Assembly (NCBI GenBank): GCA_035359995.1
Contig: DAORZT010000037.1
Location: 1-27,776 of the forward strand
DNA length: 27,776 nt
Direction: 5' to 3'
From: JAKPCT01 sp029553165
GTDB lineage: Bacteria; Bacillota; UBA4882; UBA8346
Shown here: one piece after another, positions 7,157-14,675 of the stretch
Position numbering within the stretch: the stretch's first letter is position 1
How the letters are laid out: each line of letters begins with the position of its first letter
The notes under the pieces: generated by a model
Seen by the model: the letters and a program-made list of their open reading frames with translations, nothing else
What the model was told of the DNA's origin: nothing
Database searches by the model: none
Position numbers and translations under genes: made by a program

Positions 7157-8182
7157 TTACATTTCATTCAACGCATTCTTTCGTTCTTCAACCATTGATT
7201 TAAATTGGGTATGATCTTCATTCCATTGTTTCATCAATGTTTCTTCATAACCAACAATAATCCACGGGTATTTTCCCCTAATAAACTTCGATACCTCATC
7301 AACCTTCTGTTCCGTAAAAAAGCTAAGGGTGAATACTATTCCTGAATCAATACATACTTTTAACTGGTTTTCATTTCGACTTCCCCGAATCAAATGTTTG
7401 TAAATCCAAACTATTTGGTTGATCGGGATAATTGTTAAACTCATAATACCCGGCTTAATAATCCACGAATCGGTTATTGTAATATCAGATGTCTGATAAG
7501 CTACTGATTCATTTAATTCCCGATCAATACTGTTTTTAACCTGATCAACATCGCCAAATTGAGCTAAATATTCATAATATAATCTCTTTGAAGGATTAAC
7601 CAGCGAAATAAACTGACGGAAGAAAAATAATGCAGTTAATAAATACAACAGGATAACTATCGTGATCACAATAAAACGTAATGTCAAATTATCACAAACA
7701 AGCATATTAGGATAGAGCTCTGCTTTCAAGGTTTCCAAATCAACATCTGATTTGGTTGCTAATTGTTTTAGTGCTTTCTTTGCTTCGTACTCCAAGGTTT
7801 GAATTTCACCTTGCAACTTCCAAGTATCTTTGTTCAGATTTTTCCGAAAAAAATCCAATGGGGCGGTGAACACTAGATTTTTCCCTTGGAAAGGTACCAC
7901 AGCATAGATTGCTTGTAATTCGCCCCGATAGGATACTTTTTCACCAATTTTTAAAATATCATTTTTGGAAACCGAAATATAAACCATATGCTTTAACGGC
8001 TTTAATTTGGCATCATTCAACGGATCGCTGACTGTTAATTTCTTTGCCGGACTATAAGTCACAATAATTTTTGGCAACAGATAATACATCCCAACAGAAA
8101 AACTGAAGAAGAGTATTGCCGCTACTATTAATCTGAGTATGATATTTTTCTTCACTTGACGGTCGATAAAATTCTCCACCAT
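7157..8182 (-). CDS. Two-TM membrane protein with a cytoplasmic PH-like tail, function unknown
   Basis: 341 residues, ATG at 8182 with TTGGAGGAG seven bases upstream. A first helix spans about residues 16-36 (LIVAAILFFSFSVGMYYLL). An extracytoplasmic region of about 130 residues follows, including VSYRGELQAIYAVVPFQGKNLVF. A second helix lies at about 168-190 (FIVITIVILLYLLTALFFF). The cytoplasmic tail is about 150 residues. It has alternating hydrophobic strands, SWIIKPGIMSLTIIPINQIVWIYKH, then a terminal helix, compatible with a PH-like fold (inference). It resembles DUF-type membrane proteins of Bacillota that I cannot name with certainty. It lies 3 bases downstream of the decayed gene at 8186-8728 and shares its promoter. 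Confidence 0.8.
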   Translation of the reverse strand: MVENFIDRQVKKNIILRLIVAAILFFSFSVGMYYLLPKIIVTYSPAKKLTVSDPLNDAKLKPLKHMVYISVSKNDILKIGEKVSYRGELQAIYAVVPFQGKNLVFTAPLDFFRKNLNKDTWKLQGEIQTLEYEAKKALKQLATKSDVDLETLKAELYPNMLVCDNLTLRFIVITIVILLYLLTALFFFRQFISLVNPSKRLYYEYLAQFGDVDQVKNSIDRELNESVAYQTSDITITDSWIIKPGIMSLTIIPINQIVWIYKHLIRGSRNENQLKVCIDSGIVFTLSFFTEQKVDEVSKFIRGKYPWIIVGYEETLMKQWNEDHTQFKSMVEERKNALNEM

Positions 8183-8185
8183 TTG

Positions 8186-8728
8186 TTACTCCTCCAACGA
8201 ATGCTGTTTTTGTTGTTTTTGTTGTTTATCTTTATAAAATTGAAATCCAATCGCTCCGGACATTCCTGCATAAAATGTCAGATTTGCAATCATTTCAAAC
8301 TAAAACCTTTATGTTCGGTAACTACCGAAGAACGCGTAGACTTGATCAAAATACCTACTTTTGATAGGTGAACCAAATATCCCCAAACTCCGGAATAACC
8401 GGTTTCCTCTTTTAATAATCGATCTGTTAATTGTTGCGGATCTACGTTTGGATTCATACCACTCTCAATATACACTTGTTTTACAAACGTATTTTATGTG
8501 CCCTGCACATGTATGCAAAAGACTGCAACACCGGCTAAAACACAAATAATAGTTCCTAGATGCGAGACAACATAATACTCCCGTCAAAATACCGGCGCCA
8601 ACAGCAACAATGTTGCTAAAACCGGACGGCATAATGTAACTGATGATACTTCCGACTAATAAAGCTATAACCGGAATTACAATTAACAGGCCAATAATCT
8701 TTAATAAATTTTGCACAGATTGATTCAA
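8186..8728 (-). pseudogene. Broken small membrane-protein gene (one frameshift, a stop codon and a second frame change)
   Basis: TTG at 8728 has AAAGAGGAG in front and begins LNQSVQNLLKIIGLL with a hydrophobic helix and GFSNIVAVGAGILTGV. Near 8585 the frame drifts into a Cys-rich tail. Skipping one base gives YYVVSHLGTIICVLAGVA instead, a second convincing helix, ending at a TAA at 8494. That frame continues past the TAA as KQVYIESGMNPNVDPQQ to LVHLSKVGILIK and a TGA at 8290. An ATG overlapping that TGA (ATGA, at 8293) opens a last piece, MIANLTFYAGMSGAIGFQF, with a Lys/Gln-rich tail, ending at 8186. I read this as one ancestral three- or four-helix protein with several lesions. Two or three tiny coupled genes (8494-8728, 8290-8475, 8186-8293) are the alternative. 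Confidence 0.5.
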
Positions 8729-8774
8729 ACCGAACAGCTCCTCTTTATTGCAAATATAAGTTATTGTCAAATTA

Positions 8775-8803
8775 ATAATATTAAAATATGATGCTCCAGT
8801 CAA
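8775..8803 (-). promoter_or_regulatory. Promoter for the 8728-7157 transcript
   Basis: TTGACT (8798-8803), 17 bases, TATTAT (8775-8780) on the minus strand, about 45 bases before the TTG start at 8728. A second TTGACA lies just downstream of it but lacks a -10 partner clear of the ribosome-binding site. Confidence 0.55.
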
Positions 8804-8880
8804 TAGGTTAGAGAAAAATTAATAAAAAAAAAAGGAATCACATGAAACCCAGTCTAATCAATCCATTTGTAACAATTCGT

Positions 8881-9249
8881 TTAATGATACATGTCCAGAA
8901 TGATGTAATTATTCAAATCGCAGTTACTTTTAATGTTTTTGCATTTTCTTGCAACATAACAATAACCGCCAGGATAATCGTTAATGCTAAAACCATCACA
9001 GCATTCCTCTGTTTCAACAAGTCTTACTTTGACTTCCTTCTCCCAAAAATCATAAATATCTCTTCCCTCTATCAAGCTTATTCCCAGATGGGTATCCACA
9101 ATAAAAACAGTTGACCGAGAATCTAATAATGCTTTGATTTCGTTACTTCCAATAACATCTATTTCCTCTAATTCTAATGTTATGTTTGAATTATCTTTCT
9201 TCTTTTTTAGATAATATATTGTTCTTCCATTGACATCTTCTTTTTTCAT
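8881..9249 (-). CDS. Hypothetical Cys-containing protein downstream of purE
   Basis: 122 residues from ATG at 9249, chosen because GGAGGT lies five bases before it. The same frame is open up to the purE stop, but the upstream TTG has no ribosome-binding site. The N-terminal half is charged (KKKKDNSNITLELEEIDVIGSNE). A middle block reads STVFIVDTHLGISLIEGRDIYDFWEKEVKVRLVE. The C-terminus has CC, C and C residues (EECCDGFSINDYPGGYCYVARKCKNIKSNC). There is no signal peptide or membrane helix. I do not recognise the family. It may be a late addition to the purKE transcript. A run of ten Ts at 8822-8831 on the transcribed side could help terminate it. Confidence 0.6.
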   Translation of the reverse strand: MKKEDVNGRTIYYLKKKKDNSNITLELEEIDVIGSNEIKALLDSRSTVFIVDTHLGISLIEGRDIYDFWEKEVKVRLVETEECCDGFSINDYPGGYCYVARKCKNIKSNCDLNNYIILDMYH

Positions 9250-9303
9250 CTCTACCTCCGAAAAACAAAAACTGGGATCATCATAAATCCCAGCATAATC
9301 CAA

Positions 9304-9732
9304 TTAATCCTTCTTGAACAATTTTAGAATTCGCGCCGCAATAAGTCCGGCCGAGTAAGCGCCGTTAATTGCTACCGTCGCCACCGGAACGCCTTCATCC
9401 ATCTGGACAATTGACAAGAACGAATCAACCCCGCGCATCGCTGCCGATCGCACCGGTACACCAATTACAGGCAGTGGTGTCAGCGAAGCTACCATTCCCG
9501 GAAGGTGCGCGGCTCCTCCTGCTCCGGCGATGATCACCTTAATTCCTCTGTCAACCGCCGTAGTTGCATAGTCACGGACACGCTCCGGAGTCCGATGCGC
9601 TGAGGTGATCGCTACTTCATAGCCGATCCCGTTCTCCTCAAGTGCCCGCGCTGCCTCACTCATCACCGTAAGGTCGGAGTCACTCCCCATCACAATTCCC
9701 ACTTCAACTTTTGGACTAGAGTTATCGTTCAA
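9304..9732 (-). CDS. purE: N5-carboxyaminoimidazole ribonucleotide mutase, class I
   Basis: Converts N5-CAIR, made by PurK, to CAIR in purine synthesis. Full-length (about 142 residues) with GIVMGSDSDLTVM near the N-terminus, ITSAHRTPERVRDY, and the IIAGAGGAAHLPGMVASLTPLPVIGVPV core, all class I signatures. TTG at 9732 is preferred, with GAAGAGGTG ending six bases before it. TTG at 9735 and GTG at 9741 are alternatives. The gap to purK is about 13 bases, so the two are co-translated. Class I PurE together with a PurK gene means the two-step ATP-dependent route is used. Confidence 0.96.
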   Translation of the reverse strand: MNDNSSPKVEVGIVMGSDSDLTVMSEAARALEENGIGYEVAITSAHRTPERVRDYATTAVDRGIKVIIAGAGGAAHLPGMVASLTPLPVIGVPVRSAAMRGVDSFLSIVQMDEGVPVATVAINGAYSAGLIAARILKLFKKD

Positions 9733-9745
9733 CAAGTACACCTCT

Positions 9746-10915
9746 TCATTTAGCTTTAATTTTTATTTTACGAATTGCCCGCAAGGCTTTTGCTTCAGCC
9801 AAATCGGTATCTTCCGCTAAAACAGTAATATGGCCAAGCTTTTTGCGTTTATCGGTGTTCTTTTTATTATACAAGTGGACAAAAACGTCTTCTTCAAGCA
9901 TTGCCTCTTCGAGACCAGCTACTTCATAGGTACCCTGAACCTTACCATCACCCAGAATATTAACCATTGCACATGGGGTGATCAACTCCGTTGATCCTAA
10001 AGGCAATCCTGCTAAAACCCTAATTAATTGCTCATACTGGGAAGTTTTACAGGCCTCAATTGTATAATGCCCTGAATTGTGAGGACGTGGAGCGATCTCA
10101 TTGATATAGATCTGATCATCTTGAGTTAAAAACATCTCAATACAGTATAAACCATAATCATTTAATGTTTCGAGAACTCCTTGAGCAACCTCTTTAGCCT
10201 TCATGGCAACTGTTTCACTGATCCGTGCAGGTACTCTGGTTAAGTATAAGATTCCATCCTGATGTTGATTCTCGGCTACTGGGTAAAACCTAGTAACTCC
10301 ATTTTTACCGCGGGCAGCTAAGATCGAAATCTCCATCTTAAAATCAATATGCGCTTCAGCCATCAGGTGCAGACCTTTGAAAGCCTGAAACGCTTCTTCA
10401 ACATCAGCCTGATCTTTTAAAAACCAATATCCTTTTCCATCATAGCCACCAGAACAGGTTTTTAAAACCAACCGTCCTTTATTCTTCAGTAAATTAAGCA
10501 CATCTTCCTTACTGTTAACCGGCCAAAAATCCGGAACCGGTAATCCTGCTTCTTTTAAAAGCGTCTTTTGGATAAATTTATCTTTAATTTTTTGGAGTGT
10601 ACTTCCTGAAGGACAGACAACCAGACCTTCTTCCTCCAACTCACACAGAATATCAGCATCAATCTGTTCAAATTCGTAGGTCAAAATATCAGTATTAGCT
10701 GCTAACTCCCGTACTGCTGCAGCATCTGAAAATTGAGCGACAATCTGATGATCGGACACCTGCCCCGCAGGACTGTTGGGAGCTGGATCTAAAATCCAAA
10801 TCTCGTAACCCATCCGTTTCGCAACCATTGCCAACATCCGACCCAGTTGACCACCACCGACAACTCCAATCCTGGCAGGTGGATTTAATACTTTTAACTC
10901 TCTTGGTGCCAACAT
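9746..10915 (-). CDS. purK: 5-(carboxyamino)imidazole ribonucleotide synthase
   Basis: ATP-grasp enzyme that carboxylates AIR with bicarbonate to N5-CAIR. 389 residues from ATG at 10915 (TAGGAG five bases upstream). The Rossmann-like start is RIGVVGGGQLGRMLAMVAKRMG. The ATP-grasp part has KDKFIQKTLLKEAGLPVP, LVLKTCSGGYDGKGYW and YGLYCIEMFLTQDDQIYINEIAPRPHNSGHYTIEAC, where the E and N of NEIAPRPHNSGH are metal/ATP ligands. An in-frame GTG at 10921 is less well placed. The promoter at 10959-10987 serves purK and purE. No purine riboswitch is visible in the leader, which is only about 40 bases. Confidence 0.96.
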   Translation of the reverse strand: MLAPRELKVLNPPARIGVVGGGQLGRMLAMVAKRMGYEIWILDPAPNSPAGQVSDHQIVAQFSDAAAVRELAANTDILTYEFEQIDADILCELEEEGLVVCPSGSTLQKIKDKFIQKTLLKEAGLPVPDFWPVNSKEDVLNLLKNKGRLVLKTCSGGYDGKGYWFLKDQADVEEAFQAFKGLHLMAEAHIDFKMEISILAARGKNGVTRFYPVAENQHQDGILYLTRVPARISETVAMKAKEVAQGVLETLNDYGLYCIEMFLTQDDQIYINEIAPRPHNSGHYTIEACKTSQYEQLIRVLAGLPLGSTELITPCAMVNILGDGKVQGTYEVAGLEEAMLEEDVFVHLYNKKNTDKRKKLGHITVLAEDTDLAEAKALRAIRKIKIKAK

Positions 10916-10958
10916 CTTCACTCCTACACTCTAGTACCGTTATAGACTCGACATTGCT

Positions 10959-10987
10959 AAAATAACATAGCGGTATTTGAATGTCAA
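10959..10987 (-). promoter_or_regulatory. Promoter of purK-purE
   Basis: Perfect TTGACA (10982-10987), 17-base spacer, TATTTT (10959-10964) on the minus strand, about 45 bases before the purK ATG. Confidence 0.7.
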
Positions 10988-11234
10988 TAAACAAATACCT
11001 ACAAATACATTAACTACTGGCACTCCCGTAGCGTTTCAAACCATGCTCCCAAACAGTATGACATAACCATTAGGAAATTATCGACAATTACAATTGAAAA
11101 CCAGGACCAGGCAATTGCCATGACGAAGAATGAAGGACTTTAAAACAAATTGCCTATTTGGTATATTTTGGACATACTTATAAATATAACAATTCTTTAT
11201 TATAATTGTAATTATATTGCAAGGATATGAGGCG
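10988..11234. other. Intergenic region between purK and the Hint lipoprotein gene
   Basis: No intact gene seen. On the plus strand one frame is open without a start from about 10988 to a TAA at 11143 and reads, in part, QYDITIRKLSTITIENQDQ. This could be a coding relic or chance. A perfect ten-base palindrome GGCAATTGCC lies within it. From 11150 on the DNA becomes A+T-rich and contains TATAAT near 11200, likely the promoter zone for the gene at 11309, but no good -35 box is spaced correctly. Confidence 0.3.
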
Positions 11235-11307
11235 ATGTTTGCAGCCTTCCCCGTGCCTTATGCCTTACAATAAAAGGAGTTTTCTAATAACAAAAGGAGT
11301 TGGTTGA
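11235..11307 (+). other. Two overlapping mini-ORFs in the leader of the lipoprotein gene
   Basis: ATG at 11235, with AAGGA about nine bases before it, encodes a 12-residue peptide (MFAAFPVPYALQ) that stops at 11273. A second ATG at 11260 in another frame encodes 15 residues (MPYNKRSFLITKGVG) and stops at 11307, one base before the lipoprotein ATG. Each stop is next to, or overlaps, an AAAAGGAG ribosome-binding sequence, which occurs twice in the leader. This is the arrangement of a coupled leader peptide. It could be chance, since there is no conservation evidence. Confidence 0.3.
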
Positions 11308-11308
11308 G

Positions 11309-12094
11309 ATGAAAAAGTTGACTTGCGCTGTCCTTATTTTAATTCTGACGTTGCTCCTAGCCTTCACCGGCTGCGGCGGGGGAAATAGCAAAGGCAAAGG
11401 CAATGACAATGGCGGAGGCGAAGAAACACCAAAAACACCAGAAACACCAGTTTACACCGTGACTTATGATGGCAATGGTAACACTAGTGGAACCGTGCCG
11501 GTGGATTCCAACACATACAAGACCGGAGATACCGTGACTGTTCTTGACGCTACGGAAGATCTAAAGAATGACTGGAAGTCTTTTTATTTGTGGAACACAC
11601 AACCAGACGGGAGTGGGACCGACTACTGGCCGGGGTCGACTTTTACTATGGGGACCAGTAATGTGATCCTTTATGCGCGGTTTTCTTGTTTCGCTGCGGG
11701 GACTTTGGTGAGTACGCCGCGGGGATTTGTCAAAATTGAAGATTTAGTGATCAATGATACGGTTTATAGTTATGATTTGGAACAAAAAACAATTGTTGAG
11801 GCCAAAGTAACTAAAACATTTATGTATACCGTAGATCAAATATATACTGTTAAAGTTGACAGTGATACCATTAAGGTGACCGGAGAACATCCTTTTTATG
11901 TAATTGGTAAGGGTTGGGTAACGGTTAAGGACCTGCAAAGCGGCGATCGGTTATTGAAAAAGAATGGTCAATTCTCCACAATCGATACAATCACTCTTGA
12001 TACTGAACCTGTAAAAGTTTACAATATCAGCGTTGATCAAATGCAAAATTATTTCGTAACACCAGGAGAGTATTTGGTCCATAATAAAGCATAA
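11309..12094 (+). CDS. Lipoprotein with InlB-type repeat and C-terminal Hint (intein/BIL-like) domain
   Basis: 261 residues from ATG at 11309 (AAAGGAG nine bases upstream). Residues 1-22 are a lipoprotein signal ending AFTGC, then a Gly/Asn/Pro-rich linker. Residues about 49-126 resemble the Listeria-Bacteroides (InlB B-type) repeat: YTVTYDGNGNTSGTVPVDSN...WNTQPDGSGTDYWPGSTFTM...ILYARF. From Cys127 to the end is a Hint domain: C-FAAGTLVSTPRG (block A, nucleophile C127), T191-G-E-H194-P (block B), and VYNISVDQMQNYFV...LVHN259 (blocks F and G). Only Lys-Ala follows N259. Hint domains cleave at the N-terminal Cys, at the C-terminal Asn, or both. Here the N-terminal partner would be the lipid-anchored repeat domain. 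Polymorphic-toxin Hint domains precede a toxin, which is absent here. Confidence 0.85.
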   Translation: MKKLTCAVLILILTLLLAFTGCGGGNSKGKGNDNGGGEETPKTPETPVYTVTYDGNGNTSGTVPVDSNTYKTGDTVTVLDATEDLKNDWKSFYLWNTQPDGSGTDYWPGSTFTMGTSNVILYARFSCFAAGTLVSTPRGFVKIEDLVINDTVYSYDLEQKTIVEAKVTKTFMYTVDQIYTVKVDSDTIKVTGEHPFYVIGKGWVTVKDLQSGDRLLKKNGQFSTIDTITLDTEPVKVYNISVDQMQNYFVTPGEYLVHNKA

Positions 12095-12125
12095 TAACTT
12101 CGATGTTTTTACCGACCTTTTAGTC

Positions 12126-12166
12126 AAAAAGTACATGAGTCCTTCACTGGACCATGTACTTTTTTT
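12126..12166 (+). terminator. Strong terminator after the Hint lipoprotein
   Basis: AAAAAGTACATG-AGTCC pairs with GGACC-ATGTACTTTTT around a short loop, with seven Ts at the end. It is nearly symmetrical with an A run at the 5' side, so it could also act on the minus strand. Confidence 0.85.
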
Positions 12167-12296
12167 ACTGATGACTACAATAAACCACATTTGCCCATTA
12201 TAATTAGTAGGCAAACCGTTAAAAGCTTAATAGGATTTTTCCAGTTCAATGTTGAATATATAGATTGTATTTTACCTTTTCCGAAGGGAGTTTAGC

Positions 12297-13535
12297 ATGA
12301 ATTACAACAATGAGATTCGGAAACACCGAACAACCACAGTTACTTTAACGGTTCTTCAAGATGACAACACTCCTTTAGCCAATCAAGAGGTAGTCATCGC
12401 CCAGACTAAGCATCAGTTTTTATTTGGCTGTAATGGTTTTGAGCTGATCCCGTTTGTAAACAATGAGCTGCAGGAATCCGAACTGGACAAGGCTCATCAG
12501 TACAACGAACTATTCTTAAATCTCTTCAATTTTGTAACTCTCCCGTTTTATTGGGGACCATTTGAACCAAAACAAGGTCAGCCGCAAACTGAAAGGATCA
12601 AAACTACCGCCAAATGGTGCCAAGAGCAAAACTTACTGGTTAAGGGCCATCCCTTAAGCTGGCATACCTTAGCTCCCGAATGGCTTTTACCAATGAGTAC
12701 TCAGGAGATCATTGATGCTCAAATAAAGCGAATCAAAAGAGAGGTTACCGATTTTCAGGGTTTAATCGATATCTGGGATGTAATCAATGAAGTAGTGATC
12801 ATGCCAATCTTTAATAAGTATGACAATGGCTTAACCCGGATCTGTAACCAACTGGGGCGGATCAACACGATTAAGATGGTATTTGAAGCCGCTCGCGAAG
12901 CTAACCCCCGGGCAACACTGCTACTGAACGATTTTGATCTTTCTCCGGCTTACGATATTTTGATCGAAGGTTGCCTCGAAGCCGGAATTAAAATTGATAC
13001 AATCGGCATCCAATCCCATATGCATCAGGGTTACTGGGGTGTTGAAAAAACATTAAGGATTTTAGAGCGTTTTGAACGGTTCAACCTCCCAATCCATTTT
13101 ACTGAAACGACCATAATTTCCGGCCAATTAATGCCACCAGAATATGATGACTTAAACGACTATCAGGTAACCGAATGGCCAACTACTCCGGATGGTGAAG
13201 AACGCCAGCTTGAAGAGGTGTTATTACACTACAAAACCCTCTTCAGCCGTCCTTTGGTGCAGGGAATAACTTGGTGGGACTTCTCTGATGATCAATGGCT
13301 TCATGCGCCATGTGGCTTGATTCGTAAAGATGGTTCCCCGAAACCTGCCTATCAAGAATTACTAAAATTGGTCAAAGGCGAATGGTGGTTGCCCCCTACT
13401 AAATTTGTAACCGATCAGGAAGGCCGGATTAAACTGGACGGTTTCTTTAGTGACTACAAACTGAGTTATTCTGGTAAAGAATCAACCTTCTCATTAGAAG
13501 CGGAAAATTCCCAACCAGTTATTAAACTAAAATAA
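12297..13535 (+). CDS. GH10 endo-1,4-beta-xylanase, cytoplasmic type
   Basis: 412 residues, ATG at 12297 with GAAGGGAG upstream. There is no signal peptide, so it should act inside the cell on imported xylo-oligosaccharides. Residues 1-45 form a short beta domain (VTLTVLQDDNTPLANQEVVI...FLFGCNGF) commonly fused to intracellular GH10 enzymes. The GH10 barrel follows: KGHPLSWHT (117-124), IWDVINE with acid/base E165, LLLNDFD, IQSHMHQGYWG, and IHFTE with nucleophile E270, then QGITWWDFSD. After residue 370 comes a small beta tail (EWWLPPTKFVTDQEGRIKLDGFFSDYKL). Both catalytic Glu residues are present. The secreted GH10 gene follows 16 bases later, so the pair is an operon. Confidence 0.93.
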   Translation: MNYNNEIRKHRTTTVTLTVLQDDNTPLANQEVVIAQTKHQFLFGCNGFELIPFVNNELQESELDKAHQYNELFLNLFNFVTLPFYWGPFEPKQGQPQTERIKTTAKWCQEQNLLVKGHPLSWHTLAPEWLLPMSTQEIIDAQIKRIKREVTDFQGLIDIWDVINEVVIMPIFNKYDNGLTRICNQLGRINTIKMVFEAAREANPRATLLLNDFDLSPAYDILIEGCLEAGIKIDTIGIQSHMHQGYWGVEKTLRILERFERFNLPIHFTETTIISGQLMPPEYDDLNDYQVTEWPTTPDGEERQLEEVLLHYKTLFSRPLVQGITWWDFSDDQWLHAPCGLIRKDGSPKPAYQELLKLVKGEWWLPPTKFVTDQEGRIKLDGFFSDYKLSYSGKESTFSLEAENSQPVIKLK

Positions 13536-13551
13536 AGAGTGGAGGAGTACA

Positions 13552-14628
13552 ATGAAACAATCAAAGATTTTTCTGGGGTTACTGCTAACCATAATGGTCC
13601 TTGGCAGTTTAATTGGTTCAAATCTAGGGACAATTACTGCTGCGGCCACTAACCAAGAACCCACCTTGCGGCAACTGGCCGAACAAAAAGGAATTAACAT
13701 TGGGGCTGCTGTTTTCTCCTGGGGATTAACCGGTGATTTTGACAATGGCGCTTACGCTACAACGCTTGCCAAAGAGTTTAATATGCTGACCGCTGAGAAT
13801 GAAATGAAGTTCGACGCACTCCAACCAATCGAAGGCTATTTTGACTTCAGTAATGGCGATGCAATTGTCGATTTTGCACAGAAGAGCAAGATGAAAGTCC
13901 GCGGTCATACTTTGATCTGGCACGAACAACTTCCGGCCTGGGTAAAGAATGGCACTTGGGATCGCCAATCTCTACTGGCGGTAATGGAGAACCACATTTC
14001 AACCGTTGTCAGCCATTACCGTGGCAAAGTTGCTTATTGGGACGTAGTTAATGAAGCAGTCTCCGATCAGGTCCCCCATAAACTCCGTGATACGATCTGG
14101 TCGCAACATATCGGTCAGGATTATATTGACCGGGCATTTCATGCCGCTCATAAAGCAGACCCCGATGCCAAACTGTTCTATAATGATTATGGTGCTGACG
14201 ACTTCAACTCTAAGGCTACCGCAATCTACGAGATGGTTAAAGGAATGTTGGAACGGGGCGTGCCAATCCATGGTGTTGGATTCCAGATGCATATTGATAC
14301 CACAGGAATCTTTTATTTCTCTGAAAATATGAAACGCTTCACCGACCTGGGGTTAGAAGTACATATTACCGAGATGGATGTCCGGATCCCTACCCCTGGG
14401 GTTAAAACAACTCTGGCTAACCAAGCGGAAGTCTATTATCAAATCTTCTCCGAGTCATTAAATAATCCGAAGATAACCTCCATCGTCCTCTGGGGCTTCA
14501 CTGACAGGCACACTTGGATCCCCAAGTATGCTCCATACGGAGCCGGTTTTGGCGAACCATTAATCTTCGATGTCAATTACAATAAAAAACCAGCCTATTA
14601 TTCGATCCAGGAGGCTTTACAGAAATAA
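13552..14628 (+). CDS. Secreted GH10 endo-1,4-beta-xylanase
   Basis: 358 residues, ATG at 13552 with GGAGGAG six bases upstream. A signal peptide (KQSK, a hydrophobic core FLGLLLTIMVLGSLIG, then an AITA-like end, cleavage near residues 30-32) sends it outside. There it hydrolyses xylan backbones. GH10 core: FNMLTAENEMKFDALQP (ENEMK), VRGHTLIWH, YWDVVNE with acid/base E168, FYNDY, GVGFQMHI, VHITE with nucleophile E274, and VLWGFTDRHTWIP. No extra carbohydrate-binding module or S-layer domain is present, so it is a single-domain enzyme. It is paired with the cytoplasmic GH10 upstream: outside cleavage, then inside finishing. A strong terminator follows. Confidence 0.95.
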   Translation: MKQSKIFLGLLLTIMVLGSLIGSNLGTITAAATNQEPTLRQLAEQKGINIGAAVFSWGLTGDFDNGAYATTLAKEFNMLTAENEMKFDALQPIEGYFDFSNGDAIVDFAQKSKMKVRGHTLIWHEQLPAWVKNGTWDRQSLLAVMENHISTVVSHYRGKVAYWDVVNEAVSDQVPHKLRDTIWSQHIGQDYIDRAFHAAHKADPDAKLFYNDYGADDFNSKATAIYEMVKGMLERGVPIHGVGFQMHIDTTGIFYFSENMKRFTDLGLEVHITEMDVRIPTPGVKTTLANQAEVYYQIFSESLNNPKITSIVLWGFTDRHTWIPKYAPYGAGFGEPLIFDVNYNKKPAYYSIQEALQK

Positions 14629-14635
14629 CACTTTA

Positions 14636-14675
14636 ACAACCAAAAAAGCTGGCTTAATGCCAGCTTTTTGGTTGT
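14636..14675. terminator. Bidirectional terminator shared by the xylanase operon and panE
   Basis: ACAACCAAAAAAGCTGGC and GCCAGCTTTTTGGTTGT form a 17-18 base stem around TTAAT. It has A-runs and T-runs on the two sides, so it can stop transcripts from both directions. The last seven codons of panE (QQPKSWH) and its TAA lie inside it. Confidence 0.9.

Noticed and set aside
10916..10981. Purine riboswitch in the purK leader
   Set aside because: The leader is only about 40 bases after the promoter and lacks the three-stem aptamer pattern.
11688..12094. Functional splicing intein
   Set aside because: There is no host-protein extein on the C-terminal side beyond Lys-Ala and no Ser, Thr or Cys at the +1 position, so classical splicing is not expected. 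Cleavage or ligation-type BIL activity remains possible.
13999..14292. Minus- and plus-strand open frames inside the secreted xylanase
   Set aside because: Shadows of a GH10 gene with all catalytic motifs, with no ribosome-binding sites.
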